Translations under genes and position numbers: made by a program
Part shown: positions 21,201 to 26,086 of the stretch, piece by piece
How the letters are laid out: the number at the start of each line of letters is the position of its first letter
Numbering within the stretch: the first letter of the stretch is position 1
The notes under the pieces: generated by a model
Databases searched by the model: none
What the model was told of the DNA's origin: nothing
The model's input: the letters and a program-made list of their open reading frames with translations, nothing else
From: Flavobacteriales bacterium
GTDB lineage: Bacteria; Bacteroidota; Bacteroidia; Flavobacteriales; Crocinitomicaceae
Assembly: GCA_947375085.1 (NCBI GenBank)
Contig: CANCEQ010000013.1
Coordinates: forward strand, 1-27,315
DNA length: 27,315 nt
Direction of reading: 5' to 3'

Positions 21201-21568
21201 ATTATTTTATTGAGTTGACAGCAATTTCAGAATATGGCTGTAAGAGTACTAAAATTCAAAAAATAACAATCAAAGAGGATGTAATATATTATATTCCAAA
21301 TTCATTTACTCCAAATAATGGAGATAATTTGAATAATACATTCCATCCAGTTTTTGAATCAGGAATAGCATTAGATCAATTTAGTTTCATGATTTTTAAT
21401 AGATGGGGAGTAATTGTATTTCAAACCTCAAACCAAGATTTTGGTTGGGATGGAAAAGTAGATGGAACAGATGCAATGGTAGGGACCTATACTTGGAAAG
21501 TTGAGTACAAAGAAAAAACTTCTGAGATTAGAAATTATGCTACTGGCAAATTGAATTTACTAAGATGA
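9233..21568 (+). CDS. Giant T9SS-secreted multidomain adhesin-like protein
   Basis: A 4111-residue surface or secreted protein, probably for adhesion or gliding. Domain order (approximate residues): signal peptide 1-25; P domain (proprotein convertase type) 28-185; an unassigned Cys-containing domain 186-340; Ig-like 342-421; Ig-like split by a second P domain (449-599); one 89-residue module 652-740; Ig-like split by a third P domain (766-928); two Big2-like domains 986-1140 with TWSSAST..ATI; fourteen modules 1143-2388; two Ig-like units 2389-2549; twelve modules 2550-3619; a divergent module 3620-3708; Ig-like units; a PKD domain near 3936-4011 (YSWDFGDDE); and a CHU_C/type B T9SS sorting domain 4016-4111 (NSFTPNNGDNLNN, FMIFNRWGVIVFQ, TYTWKVEY). 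The C-terminal domain implies export by Sec, then T9SS. No PorP/SprF-type partner gene lies beside it. It is preceded by a small secreted-protein gene and followed by a strong terminator. Confidence 0.93.
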   Translation: MKNFIKNSIVFLSVFISLISFSYTQTFSTTAGSSPFTSGGSTCKNIVVSGLTGFLNHDLGLQAVKLNITHANMAKVKVNLVSPSGTTYTLVDGSNGTYTGANFTNTVITQINSPIQFPSVLNPVTSNPPFTGNYWPNGDDASFKNIDFCDINSNTQSGNGSWQVCVFSSSGGGAGNFIDASFTFGSNAPSEYGSGVASDAIVSSPYQCDLTNYSGWTSKCYDITDVASTNINSLVLGISLENTSYLKIMTTKTTLNVNFTVQNCKKGVGAQLIFLDPIGGGITNFRKINTVSGINTFTAGNYNETINGLTPGNPIYLMFDGYTGDVCEYKINTYSFANSTDLLAQVNPSTYCAGSGTSAQILTQNISTANYTWTPSTGLSASNIYNPIATPTVTTQYTVVANDPVSGCIFNDTVIVTVNPAPIINAGSDVAICSGGSTTLTATSTTGTTGVKPFINTADAAILDNSVTGGSSVIAVSGINPSTFSTARINKVCMNIGHTQIGDLSISLISPSGSSITLKPTFYGTGSNLINTCFVISGGTALGSSTVGPMNDNFVPYNAFSGITSGSTVNGNWTLKAVDNVTGNSGTIYDWSIYFNNTPLYSWTPTTNLGTPTTASTTANPTTTTTYSVSEIDGNGCTSNTDNVVVTVNPTNTITLTSGVSSTTQSICVGSALSAITYTTTTATGATFSGLPTGVSGSWAANAISISGTPTIVGTYNYTITLTGGCGTITSTGTITVNPSPNPTVASVTPFCLGGSATLSGTITAPSTSPSSFSNTTSQTIPDNGAASWSGASSVTVATSNIAVTGLKTGWTLSSVVLNISHTYDADVKAYLIDPCGNSIQLISANGGSGDNFVNTTFSSTAVTVIPTPSSNAPFTNSYIPKDGATAWNTFITNSQGCASANGTWILRVGDVSSLTTGTLNNWSINFNNPIVSTFAWSPTTNMTGATTLTPTVTPTVAGTTTYTLTETNYANCSNTANVAVTAIALPVVPAITGTTNVCVGSTTTLANTTSGGTWSSASTAVATINATTGVVSGVSAGTSLISYTVTAGGCTTTVTTTVTVYAMPIVNAITGTLTVCPTANTQLADGTGGGVWSSASTGIATVNSSSGLVTGVAPGTSIISYAVTINGCTTTVNSTVTVNQLNSVVLSSATNSDAQTVCVNTPISTITYTTTGATGASFSGLPTGITGNWSANTISITGTPSVSGSFPYTITLTGGCGTITTTGTIDVTPINSINLSSAVGTDAQTVCINSAIAAITYTTTGATGATFSGLPTGVTGGFSANTVTISGTSSVSGVFPYTITLTGGCGVVTKTGTLTISPNNTILLTSALNTNAQTVCINTPITSITYSTTGATGASFSGLPSGVSGAWSGNTVTISGTPTVASNFSYIITLTGGCGIITENGTINVTPVNTISLTSAVGSDAQTICNNTALTNITYSTTGATNASISGLPLGTSGIWSANTFTISGTPLAAGTFPYTITLIGGCGTITTTGSIVVTPINTVSLSSAIGTDGQTKCINSPITNITYATTGATGATVSGLPTGVSGNWLANVYTISGSSSVSGSFPYTVTLTGGCGITTISGTLTITPNNTYTLSSTVGTDAQTLCINTAITPITYTTVGATGATFLGLPTGVSGNWLANTITISGTPSVGGTFPYTATLTGGCGIVTINGTITITTVNTVSLSSAVGTDGQTICLNTALTSITYNTVGATGATVSGLPSGVTGNWLANVYTISGTPSQSGSFPYTVTLTGGCGVATISGTINVTPDNTITLSSIVGSDNQTICNNTALSSITYTTVGATGASFSGLPSGVSGSFSANTVTIVGTPTVSGIFNYTITLSGGCGSVTKTGTINSTQDNSVTLTSAVNTDAQTVCVNNLLTDITYATTGATGANFSGLPNGVTGNWSANQITITGTPIVAGNYPYTITLTGGCGNVPVLGSGTIITGNTITLSSAIATDAQVICESTPLVTVTYSTTGATGANFSGLPSGISGSWSANTVTISGTPSVVGSFLYTVTLTGGCGVVSKTGTIQINPNNSVVLSSSIGTDAQTVCINSSIANITYATTSATGASFSGLPLGVSGSWSANTITISGTPTVSGSFSYTVTLTGGCGAIVANGTIDVTPVNTLSLSSALGTDNQTVCFSNSITPITYSTIGATGATFTGLPNGVTGNWSANTVTISGTPSSAGTYPYSVILIGGCGTISTTGTINVSPTNTILFSSLVGTDNQALCINSTITNITYSTSGATGASFSGLPSGVSGSWSGNVVTISGTPSTSGINPYVVTLTGGCGTITANGTITVNPSNTSVLSSALNSDAQVLCVTDAISTITYATTGATGATFSGLPTGVSGAFSGNTVSIAGTPSSAGVSNYTVILTGGCSVTTSTGTITVNSAPTLTITNPLAACIPATVDLSDPSITAGSSLGTSLTYWIDAACTSIPLVGENAISISGTYYIKATIGSCFTTAPVTVAVNNCACPVSLAITNPTAVCAPGTVDLATTFIETGGGAISYYMSDGTTPLVIPNSVATSGIYYIETVDVSLCSDKKPVTVTINPINTISLSSIAGTDNQTICLNTAIAPITYSTSNATGASYAGLPTGVSGSFSSNTVTISGTASLAGTYNYTVTLTGGCGVITSTGTIIVTDNNTIALSSAVGTDNSQLICVSTPLTDITYSTGGATGANFSGLPTGISGGLSSNVVTISGSTTVVGVHNYSISFTGGCGVISAIGSFTVVPNNTVVLSSAINTDAQTVYINSPITSINYSTTGATNATFSGLPTGVSGTWSGNSVSIVGSPTQSGVFNYTVTLTGGCGSIVSNGTITVLPLNTVILTSAVGTNAQTVCVNSAITLIEYTTTGFTAASFVNLPVGVSGNFSSNTVTITGTPSFSGSSIYTVNLTGGSGSSNVTGTINVNPLNTSVLTSAIGSDNQTKCVNTPISSIDYTTTGATGATFSVLPNGLNGSWNANNAQISGTSTVSGVFPYTVTLTGGCGSITSTGTITISPDNTIVLSSAVGTVAQSVCVNTSITPITYTTTGATGSLVTGLPLGLTANLVSNTLTISGTPTESGNFTYTVNLTGGCGNPTLTGTINVTPNNTFTLTSAIGSDIQSVCVNSPIINITYSTTGATGAQFSGLPTGVTGNWSADVITISGSPSVVGTNTYSIILTGNCGLISVGGRIDVVSGNTLALTSAVNTDDQTICVNSALTNITYSTTGATGASFSGLPLGVSGLWAANTVTISGNPTVAGTYNFTVNTTGGCGITTLNGVITVNPNNTISLTSGVDSDRPTPCINTAISSITYSTTGATGANFSNLPNGISGNWNNNNITISGIPSIDGNFAFTINLTGGCGTISQSGTVLVIPNNTVALASSIGTDAQTICQNSAITNIVYNLNGESGVTLTGSLPTGVTGQWTAGNYTISGTPSVSGVFNYTLTLNGGCGIATIGGSITVTPTNTINLTSSVGSNSQTICINTTLTNIVYATTGATGITSSGLPTGVNALLVGNNLVIAGTPSVSGNFSYTINLTGGCGTISAIGTTNITDDNTITLTSSVGTDAQTICQNALITPITYSTVGATNATISGLPTGVSGKWLNNTYTISGTPTVFGTFNYTISLVGGCGTITKSGTITINQENVFTLLNASNNFVLCENSTLSPIRYFSSAATNVNFSTLPTGLSGSFVGNVVTISGSPTSPNVVPYNYTLTAVGTCPGIPVSGTIKVNALPTLNNVIFNNPVCEGASVTLNAISDGTVMWDNGISNNVPFNATSTTPYTVTADNGNCSLTQTVNLVVNPKPTKPLVSATISYCKGEKNVPYLTSIPTGSVIGIPVWYDQAGNEISTPVQNTSQVTSTFYSVAQKSSAGCLSDLSRIDVTVKPNVAPKFTPADLSVCQGKENPVLPDSTINNPRVKGTWTLVSTATAGPVQTTFTPINVNGTCVTDTTIIIEIHPLPVANFTVSPKEIWNSNPAASTNNLSTGAIEYSWDFGDDETDIDFSPTHIYADSCKGDYFIELTAISEYGCKSTKIQKITIKEDVIYYIPNSFTPNNGDNLNNTFHPVFESGIALDQFSFMIFNRWGVIVFQTSNQDFGWDGKVDGTDAMVGTYTWKVEYKEKTSEIRNYATGKLNLLR
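11186..11452 (+). repeat. Isolated first copy of the 89-residue adhesin module
   Basis: One module (from NTITLTSG to TITVNPS) lies between the second and third P-domain regions, 1.2 kb ahead of the main array. It has the same landmarks as the others: ICVGSAL, FSGLPTGVSGSW, ISISGTPT, YTITLTGGCG. Its separation suggests domain shuffling before the array expanded. Confidence 0.85.
12659..16396 (+). repeat. Adhesin module array A: 14 copies of exactly 89 residues
   Basis: Fourteen head-to-tail modules of 267 bases each; 14 x 267 equals the 3738-base span, so there is no indel. Consensus landmarks: N(T/S)..LSSA.GTDAQT(V/I)C.N at the start, ITY.TTGATGA.FSGLP.GV in the middle, then SGTP, then YTITLTGGCG and TGTI.V.P. 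Each copy has one Cys near position 16 and one in GGCG or GGCS. The pattern looks like an Ig-like or beta-sandwich fold with a disulfide. DNA copies are visibly diverged although the protein pattern is kept. Confidence 0.9.
16397..16879 (+). repeat. Spacer of two different Ig-like units between arrays A and B
   Basis: 161 residues made of two related units, each starting LTITNP/LAITNP, then a Cys, then a P-x-TVDL motif, and containing a (T/I)YYI strand. They are unrelated in pattern to the 89-residue module and split the array in two. They look like the generic Ig-like repeats of Bacteroidota surface proteins. Confidence 0.7.
16880..20356 (+). repeat. Adhesin module array B: 12 copies plus one divergent copy
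   Basis: Twelve modules span 16880-20089 (3210 bases): ten of 89 residues and two of 90 (one extra Ser in GTDNSQ of the second copy; one extra residue in LTGSLP of the tenth). A thirteenth, strongly diverged copy of again 89 residues follows at 20090-20356 (NVFTLLNASNN ... SGTIKVNAL). The third copy (17417-17683) has lost the first Cys and the fourth (17684-17950) the second Cys. Confidence 0.88.
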
Positions 21569-21587
21569 TAAAATAGTTTTTACTTAT

Positions 21588-21626
21588 AAAAAAAGCCTTA
21601 ACAAATTTATTGTTAAGGCTTTTTTT
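21588..21626. terminator. Bidirectional intrinsic terminator
   Basis: A perfect 17-bp stem, AAAAAAAGCCTTAACAA and its complement, around the loop ATTTA, with an A run on one side and a T run on the other. It lies between the convergent adhesin and proline dehydrogenase genes and can terminate both. Confidence 0.92.
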
Positions 21627-21629
21627 GTG

Positions 21630-21651
21630 CAATTATCAATTATCAATTATT
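21630..21651. repeat. Second copy of the (CAATTAT)3 dispersed repeat
   Basis: These 22 bases are identical to 3890-3911 and overlap the stop codon of the proline dehydrogenase gene (21643-21645), so the last two Asn codons and the stop come from repeat sequence. Confidence 0.7.
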
Positions 21652-22812
21652 CTTTCGTCTATTTCTTTCTTTGGTAATTAAGTTTAGCTCTCTACTCGTT
21701 TGACCAGCTACAGAAGTATTCTCATCGGCTCTTCTTAATAAATAAGGGAGAACCTCTTCTATTGGACCATAAGGAACGTATTTAGCTACATTGAATTGAT
21801 TAAATGAAAGATTATATGAGATATGATCACTCATCCCTAAAAGTTGAGCAAAATATACACGTTTATCGTTTTTAGAAATGTTGTTTTTTTCAAGTAATTC
21901 AGTAAGGAAATGAGAACTTTCTTCATTGTGAGTTCCGGCACAAATAGAAACTTGATCTATGGAATTAATTAATAATTCTAAAGCTAAATCGAAATCCTTA
22001 TCAGTAGCTTCTTTATTTGGTTGAATTGGAGAAGGGTAATTATTTTTTTCGGCTCTTTCTCTTTCTTTTTCCATATAAGCACCTCTGACCAACTTAATTC
22101 CAAAATGATAATTTTGAACCTTTGATTTAGCTATTTCCGATTTTAAATATTCATATCGATCATGACGATACATTTGTGCTGTAGTAAAAACAATCGCTTT
22201 TTCTTGATTGTATTTAGCCATCATATCAACAGCAATTCTGTCTATAGTGTCTTGTATCCATGTTTCTTCAGCATCAATAAAAACTGGAACATTGTTTTCA
22301 AAAGCACTTCTACAAATTAAATCGATACGATTTATCACATCTTCCAATTCTTTTTTTTCATTCTCAGAAAGTTCGTTTTTTAAGTCGTTCGCTTTTTCAA
22401 GAATATCAAAACGTGCGATGCCTGTAACTTTAAAAACGGCAAAAGGAATATTAGATGAATTTTTTCCTTTCAAAATAGTTGAAATAATTTCATTCGTTGT
22501 ATGGTTAAAATCTTCATCAGAAGTTTTTCCTTCGATCGAATAATCTAAAATAGTACCTATTCCAAATTTACCTAAGGTGTCAATTGTTGGTGTACATTCA
22601 TCAATAGTTTCACCTCCGCAAAATTGTTTGAAAATTGTTTTCTTTATTATTCCTTTAATTGGTAATTTATTCTTTATTGCAAAATTAGTTGCAGACTTAC
22701 CAAATTTTACCATACCTGGATTACCTACAATTTTAAAGAGCCAATAAGCTCTATTTAAATCTTTATCTGATTTGCTTTTAAAAGCAATTTCTGTATTTTC
22801 GAATGTGTTCAT
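21643..22812 (-). CDS. Proline dehydrogenase
   Basis: This FAD enzyme oxidises proline to pyrroline-5-carboxylate, the first step of proline catabolism. It is a single-domain PRODH, not a PutA fusion. Motifs of the TIM-barrel family are visible: FIDAEETWIQ; FGIKLVRGAYMEKERERA; ICAGTHNEESS; and the C-terminal FAD/substrate block VPYGPIEEVLPYLLRRADEN followed by TSVAGQ. With the ATG at 22812 it has 389 residues (MNTFENTEIAFKSK), the usual length and N-terminus for the family. An in-frame ATG at 22851 would add 13 residues, but it lies upstream of a perfect -7 element at 22818-22825, so it is probably not in the mRNA. It is divergent from aroB and converges on the adhesin. No pyrroline-5-carboxylate dehydrogenase gene is adjacent. 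Confidence 0.93.
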   Translation of the reverse strand: MNTFENTEIAFKSKSDKDLNRAYWLFKIVGNPGMVKFGKSATNFAIKNKLPIKGIIKKTIFKQFCGGETIDECTPTIDTLGKFGIGTILDYSIEGKTSDEDFNHTTNEIISTILKGKNSSNIPFAVFKVTGIARFDILEKANDLKNELSENEKKELEDVINRIDLICRSAFENNVPVFIDAEETWIQDTIDRIAVDMMAKYNQEKAIVFTTAQMYRHDRYEYLKSEIAKSKVQNYHFGIKLVRGAYMEKERERAEKNNYPSPIQPNKEATDKDFDLALELLINSIDQVSICAGTHNEESSHFLTELLEKNNISKNDKRVYFAQLLGMSDHISYNLSFNQFNVAKYVPYGPIEEVLPYLLRRADENTSVAGQTSRELNLITKERNRRKNN

Positions 22813-22817
22813 ATTTA

Positions 22818-22825
22818 CAAAAATA
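22818..22825 (-). promoter_or_regulatory. -7 promoter element for proline dehydrogenase
   Basis: TATTTTTG on the minus strand is a perfect TAnnTTTG match, five bases before the ATG at 22812. Transcription would start about at the start codon, which supports the shorter protein and a leaderless mRNA. A -33 TTG at standard spacing is not obvious. Confidence 0.6.
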
Positions 22826-22868
22826 TGTGCTTTTTGAATAAGTTGCATCAAATGTTGTTATGAATTTA

Positions 22869-22876
22869 TACATTTG
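22869..22876 (+). promoter_or_regulatory. -7 promoter element for aroB
   Basis: TACATTTG is a perfect TAnnTTTG match 28 bases before the aroB ATG. It allows a leader of roughly 20 bases ending in the A-rich ATTAAAA. It faces away from the proline dehydrogenase promoter, 43 bases away. Confidence 0.55.
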
Positions 22877-22904
22877 TTAATTAATAAACATAATTACATT
22901 AAAA

Positions 22905-23975
22905 ATGAATCAAATTCAAGCAAATAATTATACAATTGAAGTTGGAAATCTTGTAGAATCTTCTTTTCAAACTTTATTAAATACTAAATATGCTTCTTCA
23001 AAAAAAGTTATTCTAGTTGATGAAAATACACATGACTATTGTTTAGAATATTTGCTAACTAATTTTGAGGAGCTGACAGATGCGGAAGTTATGCTTTTAC
23101 CTGTAGGAGAAGAAAATAAAGTGATGGCTGTCTGTTTTCAAGTTTTTGAAGCGTTATCTGAATATCAAATTGGAAGAAATGATGTAATTATTAATCTCGG
23201 AGGAGGATTAGTTTCTGATATGGGAGGTTTTGTAGCATCTATTTATAAAAGAGGAATTGATTTCATAAATATTCCTACTTCTTTGCTTGCTATGGTTGAC
23301 GCTTCAATAGGAGGGAAGACGGGTATAGATTTAGGACCTTATAAAAATCAACTAGGAACATTTACAGATCCAAAGTCATTATTTGTTGATATTTCTTTTT
23401 TAGAAACTTTACCAGAAGAAGAAATAATGAACGGTTATGCTGAAATGTTAAAACATGCTTTGATTTTAGATAAAAGTTATTGGAATGAATTAACTTCATT
23501 GGCATCTTTAGATGATTTATTGGATGAAAATTTAATATTACGTTCAATAGAATTAAAAAATGAAATTGTTAAAGCAGATCCTTTCGAAAAAGGCAATAGA
23601 AAAAAATTAAATTTTGGACATACAGCTGGTCACGCATTAGAGGGTTTCTTTTTAGATTCGACTCCAATTTCTCATGGTCATGCAGTTGGAATCGGAATGA
23701 TAGGCGAAACTTTTTTATCTTATAAAAAAGGACTTTTAAGTGAAAAAGAATGGCAATCAATAGAAGATGTGTTATTGAATATTTTCCCTTTAATTCCCTT
23801 CGAAACCGAGGATATCAGTACTTTTATTGAATTAATGAAAAACGACAAAAAGAATTTTGAAGGTGCTATAAAATGTTGTCTATTGAGTTCAATTGGTGAA
23901 TGTTTAATAGATCAAAACATTACGGAAAATGAAATAAAAGAAATGTTTTGCTATTTATTGGCAATGTTAGATTAA
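22905..23975 (+). CDS. aroB: 3-dehydroquinate synthase
   Basis: AroB cyclises DAHP to 3-dehydroquinate, the second step of the shikimate pathway to aromatic amino acids; it needs NAD and a divalent metal. The NAD-binding Gly-rich motif GGGLVSDMGGF is at residues 99-109. The conserved RGIDFINIPTSLLAMVDASI and GGKTGIDL follow at about 116-143. Metal-ligand motifs are GYAEMLKHA (Glu180), NFGHTAGHALEG (about residue 239) and SHGHAVGIGM (about residue 257). The substrate-binding KNQLGTF is also present. The length of 356 residues is normal. No other aro gene is adjacent. The gene is transcribed divergently from proline dehydrogenase with its own -7 element. Confidence 0.97.
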   Translation: MNQIQANNYTIEVGNLVESSFQTLLNTKYASSKKVILVDENTHDYCLEYLLTNFEELTDAEVMLLPVGEENKVMAVCFQVFEALSEYQIGRNDVIINLGGGLVSDMGGFVASIYKRGIDFINIPTSLLAMVDASIGGKTGIDLGPYKNQLGTFTDPKSLFVDISFLETLPEEEIMNGYAEMLKHALILDKSYWNELTSLASLDDLLDENLILRSIELKNEIVKADPFEKGNRKKLNFGHTAGHALEGFFLDSTPISHGHAVGIGMIGETFLSYKKGLLSEKEWQSIEDVLLNIFPLIPFETEDISTFIELMKNDKKNFEGAIKCCLLSSIGECLIDQNITENEIKEMFCYLLAMLD

Positions 23976-23999
23976 TCTAGTTATATAACTATTAATTTT

Positions 24000-24497
24000 T
24001 TATCTAACTTTTTTAAATGAAATATATTTTTGAGTTAAATAACTGAAAATTACAATTATAACAGTAGTTATTATTTGACTTGGCATTGCCCACCAATTTA
24101 ATAGATCTACAAATAATTTTAACAAAGCATAATTTAAAAAGGACGCAAAAATAAAAAAGTTTATATGTCTAAATAATTGTTTTTTTCCTGGTAGTGTACT
24201 ATCACTCCAAACAATATATTTTGTTAGTACAAATCCAATGGGAAAGGTGATTATTGAGGTTGTAAAAAGTGCTGCTATGTGAGCATGTATATGTAAATAT
24301 CCAAAGTTGAATATCTTTAAATCAAATGTTTCTTTATGAAAAATTTCATGGTAGGAATAATAGTACAAAGCAAGTCCTAAAACAGTATTCCCACCTCCAC
24401 AAGCTAGATAATGATAAGTTTGTTTATTAAAAAATGGTTTGAAAAGTGGATAAAAAATATCCAAAAATCTATATATAAAATCTCTTACTTTTTCCAT
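24000..24497 (-). CDS. GtrA-family membrane protein
   Basis: GtrA-like proteins are small four-helix inner-membrane proteins, some of which act in moving lipid-linked sugars during surface polysaccharide synthesis. Here a short amphipathic N-terminus (FLDIFYPLFKPFF) precedes four hydrophobic segments: about YLACGGGNTVLGLALYYYSY, IAALFTTSIITFPIGFVLTK, INFFIFASFLNYALLKLFV and IITTVIIVIFSYLTQK. It ends in the family-typical Y-x-SF motif (KYISFKK). The start is set at the ATG at 24497 (165 residues), because the in-frame TTG at 24509-24507 is part of a perfect -7 element. No glycosyltransferase gene is beside it, so the substrate cannot be inferred. It converges on aroB with a gap of only 24 bases. 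Confidence 0.85.
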   Translation of the reverse strand: MEKVRDFIYRFLDIFYPLFKPFFNKQTYHYLACGGGNTVLGLALYYYSYHEIFHKETFDLKIFNFGYLHIHAHIAALFTTSIITFPIGFVLTKYIVWSDSTLPGKKQLFRHINFFIFASFLNYALLKLFVDLLNWWAMPSQIITTVIIVIFSYLTQKYISFKKVR

Positions 24498-24506
24498 ATT
24501 CAGTGA

Positions 24507-24514
24507 CAAATATA
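24507..24514 (-). promoter_or_regulatory. -7 promoter element for the GtrA-family gene
   Basis: TATATTTG on the minus strand is a perfect TAnnTTTG match. Nine bases separate it from the ATG at 24497, so the leader would be only a few bases at most. The TTG of the element explains an alternative longer ORF that should not be used. Confidence 0.6.
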
Positions 24515-24624
24515 AATAGAAACTGTGAAGAATTAATCTTATCTAGATTTAATTATTTTCAATTTAATATAATATTTACCTCTTTCTATCGTTTTATATT
24601 AAATTAAACATTTAATATTTGCGT

Positions 24625-24771
24625 ATGATAAAACATTACCCTGAAGTAGCTCAAATTAAAGAGGATAAAATTAAACCTAAAAACACGACAATAAATGCTA
24701 TTTTAAATTACAGTAAGTCGTTAAAAATTGAAAAGGTTTGTGGTCAAAAAATGATCATTAATATGAATTAA
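24625..24771 (+). CDS. Small conserved-looking protein (48 residues)
   Basis: A complete small ORF: MIKHYPEVAQIKEDKIKPK at the start, NAILNYSKSLKIEKV in the middle and MIINMN at the end. The pattern 'KP...T...ILNYSKSL.....K' with a C-terminal '...N' resembles, from memory, short hypothetical proteins seen often in flavobacteria; their function is unknown to me. Support for it being real: a near-consensus -7 element (AATATTTG, 24614-24621) sits three bases before the ATG, matching the leaderless layout of neighbouring genes, and a 24-bp perfect terminator begins at the stop codon. It is basic and contains a single Cys. It could be a nucleic-acid-binding or regulatory peptide, but nothing proves that. 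Confidence 0.65.
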   Translation: MIKHYPEVAQIKEDKIKPKNTTINAILNYSKSLKIEKVCGQKMIINMN

Positions 24772-24820
24772 CTACAATAAAAAAAACCGCTATTTATAGC
24801 GGTTTTTTTTATTGTAGTTA
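24769..24820. terminator. Bidirectional terminator with a perfect 24-bp stem
   Basis: Arms 24769-24792 and 24797-24820 are exact complements around the loop TTTA; the GC-rich core is ACCGCTA/TAGCGGT, flanked by A8 and T8 runs. It includes the stop codon of the 48-residue ORF and lies 14 bases from the stop of the convergent gene, so it can serve both. Confidence 0.9.
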
Positions 24821-24834
24821 TATGTATAATTTTT

Positions 24835-25218
24835 TTACATCCACTTAGCTGCGAATTTATTGAATTCAGCACGGATTTCATTAAAGTTTTTTTCGAAAGT
24901 ATCCACTAAATCTCTCTCTCCTGCATGATCATCTACTTTTCTATGATCAACAGCAACTGGATTTTTATTTATCTCTTTTTTGATTTTATCTTCATCTAAA
25001 TTGATAATGTGTTTTATTTGATCAATATTGTTGTTTTGTATAATAAATTGATTTTGAAACCTTTCCACTTCAGCTAAAATGTCATTTTTAGTATTTTTAG
25101 CTGCAATTTCAGAAAGTCTATTATTGAAAACAATTAAATCATCTTTATAGAAATTTAATTTATTAATCCATTCTGTGTGTTCGTGGTGTAAGTTGATTAT
25201 TGATTCGCCTTTATTCAT
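24835..25218 (-). CDS. Helical cytoplasmic protein of unknown function
   Basis: 127 residues with no signal peptide or membrane segment. The sequence looks almost wholly alpha-helical: an N-terminal segment with HHEHTEWINKLNFYKDDL, a long amphipathic middle (EVERFQNQFI, NIDQIKHIINLDEDKIKKEI), then the distinctive NPVAVDHRKVDDHAGERDLV and a last helix ending in EFNKFAAKWM. The many His residues (HHEH near the start, DHRKVDDH) could bind metal, somewhat like a four-helix bundle, but the classical hemerythrin ligand pattern is not clear. I do not recognise a named family. It shares a terminator with the upstream small ORF. No perfect -7 element was seen in the 111-base gap before its start. Confidence 0.75.
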   Translation of the reverse strand: MNKGESIINLHHEHTEWINKLNFYKDDLIVFNNRLSEIAAKNTKNDILAEVERFQNQFIIQNNNIDQIKHIINLDEDKIKKEINKNPVAVDHRKVDDHAGERDLVDTFEKNFNEIRAEFNKFAAKWM

Positions 25219-25329
25219 GAGTTCTGATTTTTAAATTTGTTATATCATTTTCTTATTACAAATTTCAGCATTAATCAGAAATAGAAATATGATGCAGGTT
25301 AGTAATTAAGGTGATCGTTGATAGTTGTA

Positions 25330-26067
25330 TTATTTTACACTAAATCCTTTGTGACAACTTTCCATCTTGATTTCTTTTGTCTGTTTATTCATACTTGCTT
25401 TCGGACTAATATAAGGAATGTCTAGATTTAATCCTCTTAAAAGGATAAGTAGCCCTATTATAGTTACAAGAAAAGGTAGGATTTTATTAATTTTCCCTCT
25501 AAAACGACTTGTTATTTTATTTGCAAAAAGTGTGATTAATATCATTCCTGGCAATGTGCCAAGCCCAAAAAAGAAAAGTGTGAAAGCTGCGAATGTTGGT
25601 GTACCAGTCACAACAGATGTGATTAAAGCAGTGTAAACCATTCCGCAAGGTAATAAACCGTTAAGTATCCCAAATAAGAAAAGTTTAAAAGGACTATTGT
25701 TTTTAATGATTTTACCCATATTTCTAGAGGTAAATCGATGAATAAAGTTGATGTTGATTTTTTGAAATATTTCTGATGAAAATAGAATTTTTCGCCAAGC
25801 ATATAAAATAATTCCAATTCCTGAAATAATACTTAACGTTTGAAGAATTCCGATTAAATTAATTCCAAAACCTATAAATCCAACAATAAATCCCAGTAGG
25901 GTATAGGTGAGTATTCGTCCAAAATTATACTGTAAAACTCCAGTGATGATTTCAATTTTAGAAGATCGATTTAGCGGTAAAGCTAGTGCTATAGGGCCAC
26001 ACATACCTACACAATGTAAATTGGCAATCATACCAAGAAAAAATGCAGATATAAATAGAGAAAACAC
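25330..26067 (-). CDS. SafE/TauE-like cytochrome oxidase maturation membrane protein
   Basis: A polytopic membrane protein of the sulfite-exporter TauE/SafE (UreH/DsbD-like) type found in cbb3 oxidase clusters of Bacteroidota. About six hydrophobic segments are seen. The N-terminus carries NLHCVGMCGPIALALP and the middle NGLLPCGMVYTAL; these paired Cys/Gly/Pro motifs are typical of the family and are suspected to handle copper or thiols during oxidase assembly. The C-terminal tail has a lone Cys-His (MESCHKGFSVK). The start is GTG at 26067, after an A-rich TTAAAAAAAA; the next ATG would cut into the first membrane segment, so GTG is preferred. It is the third gene after ccoG and fixH on the same strand, which supports the oxidase assembly role. 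Confidence 0.85.
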   Translation of the reverse strand: MFSLFISAFFLGMIANLHCVGMCGPIALALPLNRSSKIEIITGVLQYNFGRILTYTLLGFIVGFIGFGINLIGILQTLSIISGIGIILYAWRKILFSSEIFQKININFIHRFTSRNMGKIIKNNSPFKLFLFGILNGLLPCGMVYTALITSVVTGTPTFAAFTLFFFGLGTLPGMILITLFANKITSRFRGKINKILPFLVTIIGLLILLRGLNLDIPYISPKASMNKQTKEIKMESCHKGFSVK

Positions 26068-26086
26068 TTTTTTTTAATTTTAAATT

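Noticed and set aside
22813..22851. Longer proline dehydrogenase start at 22851
   Set aside because: The extra 13 residues overlap a perfect -7 element, and the N-terminus from 22812 matches the expected family start.
24835..25218. Hemerythrin-like oxygen-binding protein
   Set aside because: His residues are plentiful, but the ordered H...HxxxE...HxxxH...HxxxxD ligand pattern is not visible.
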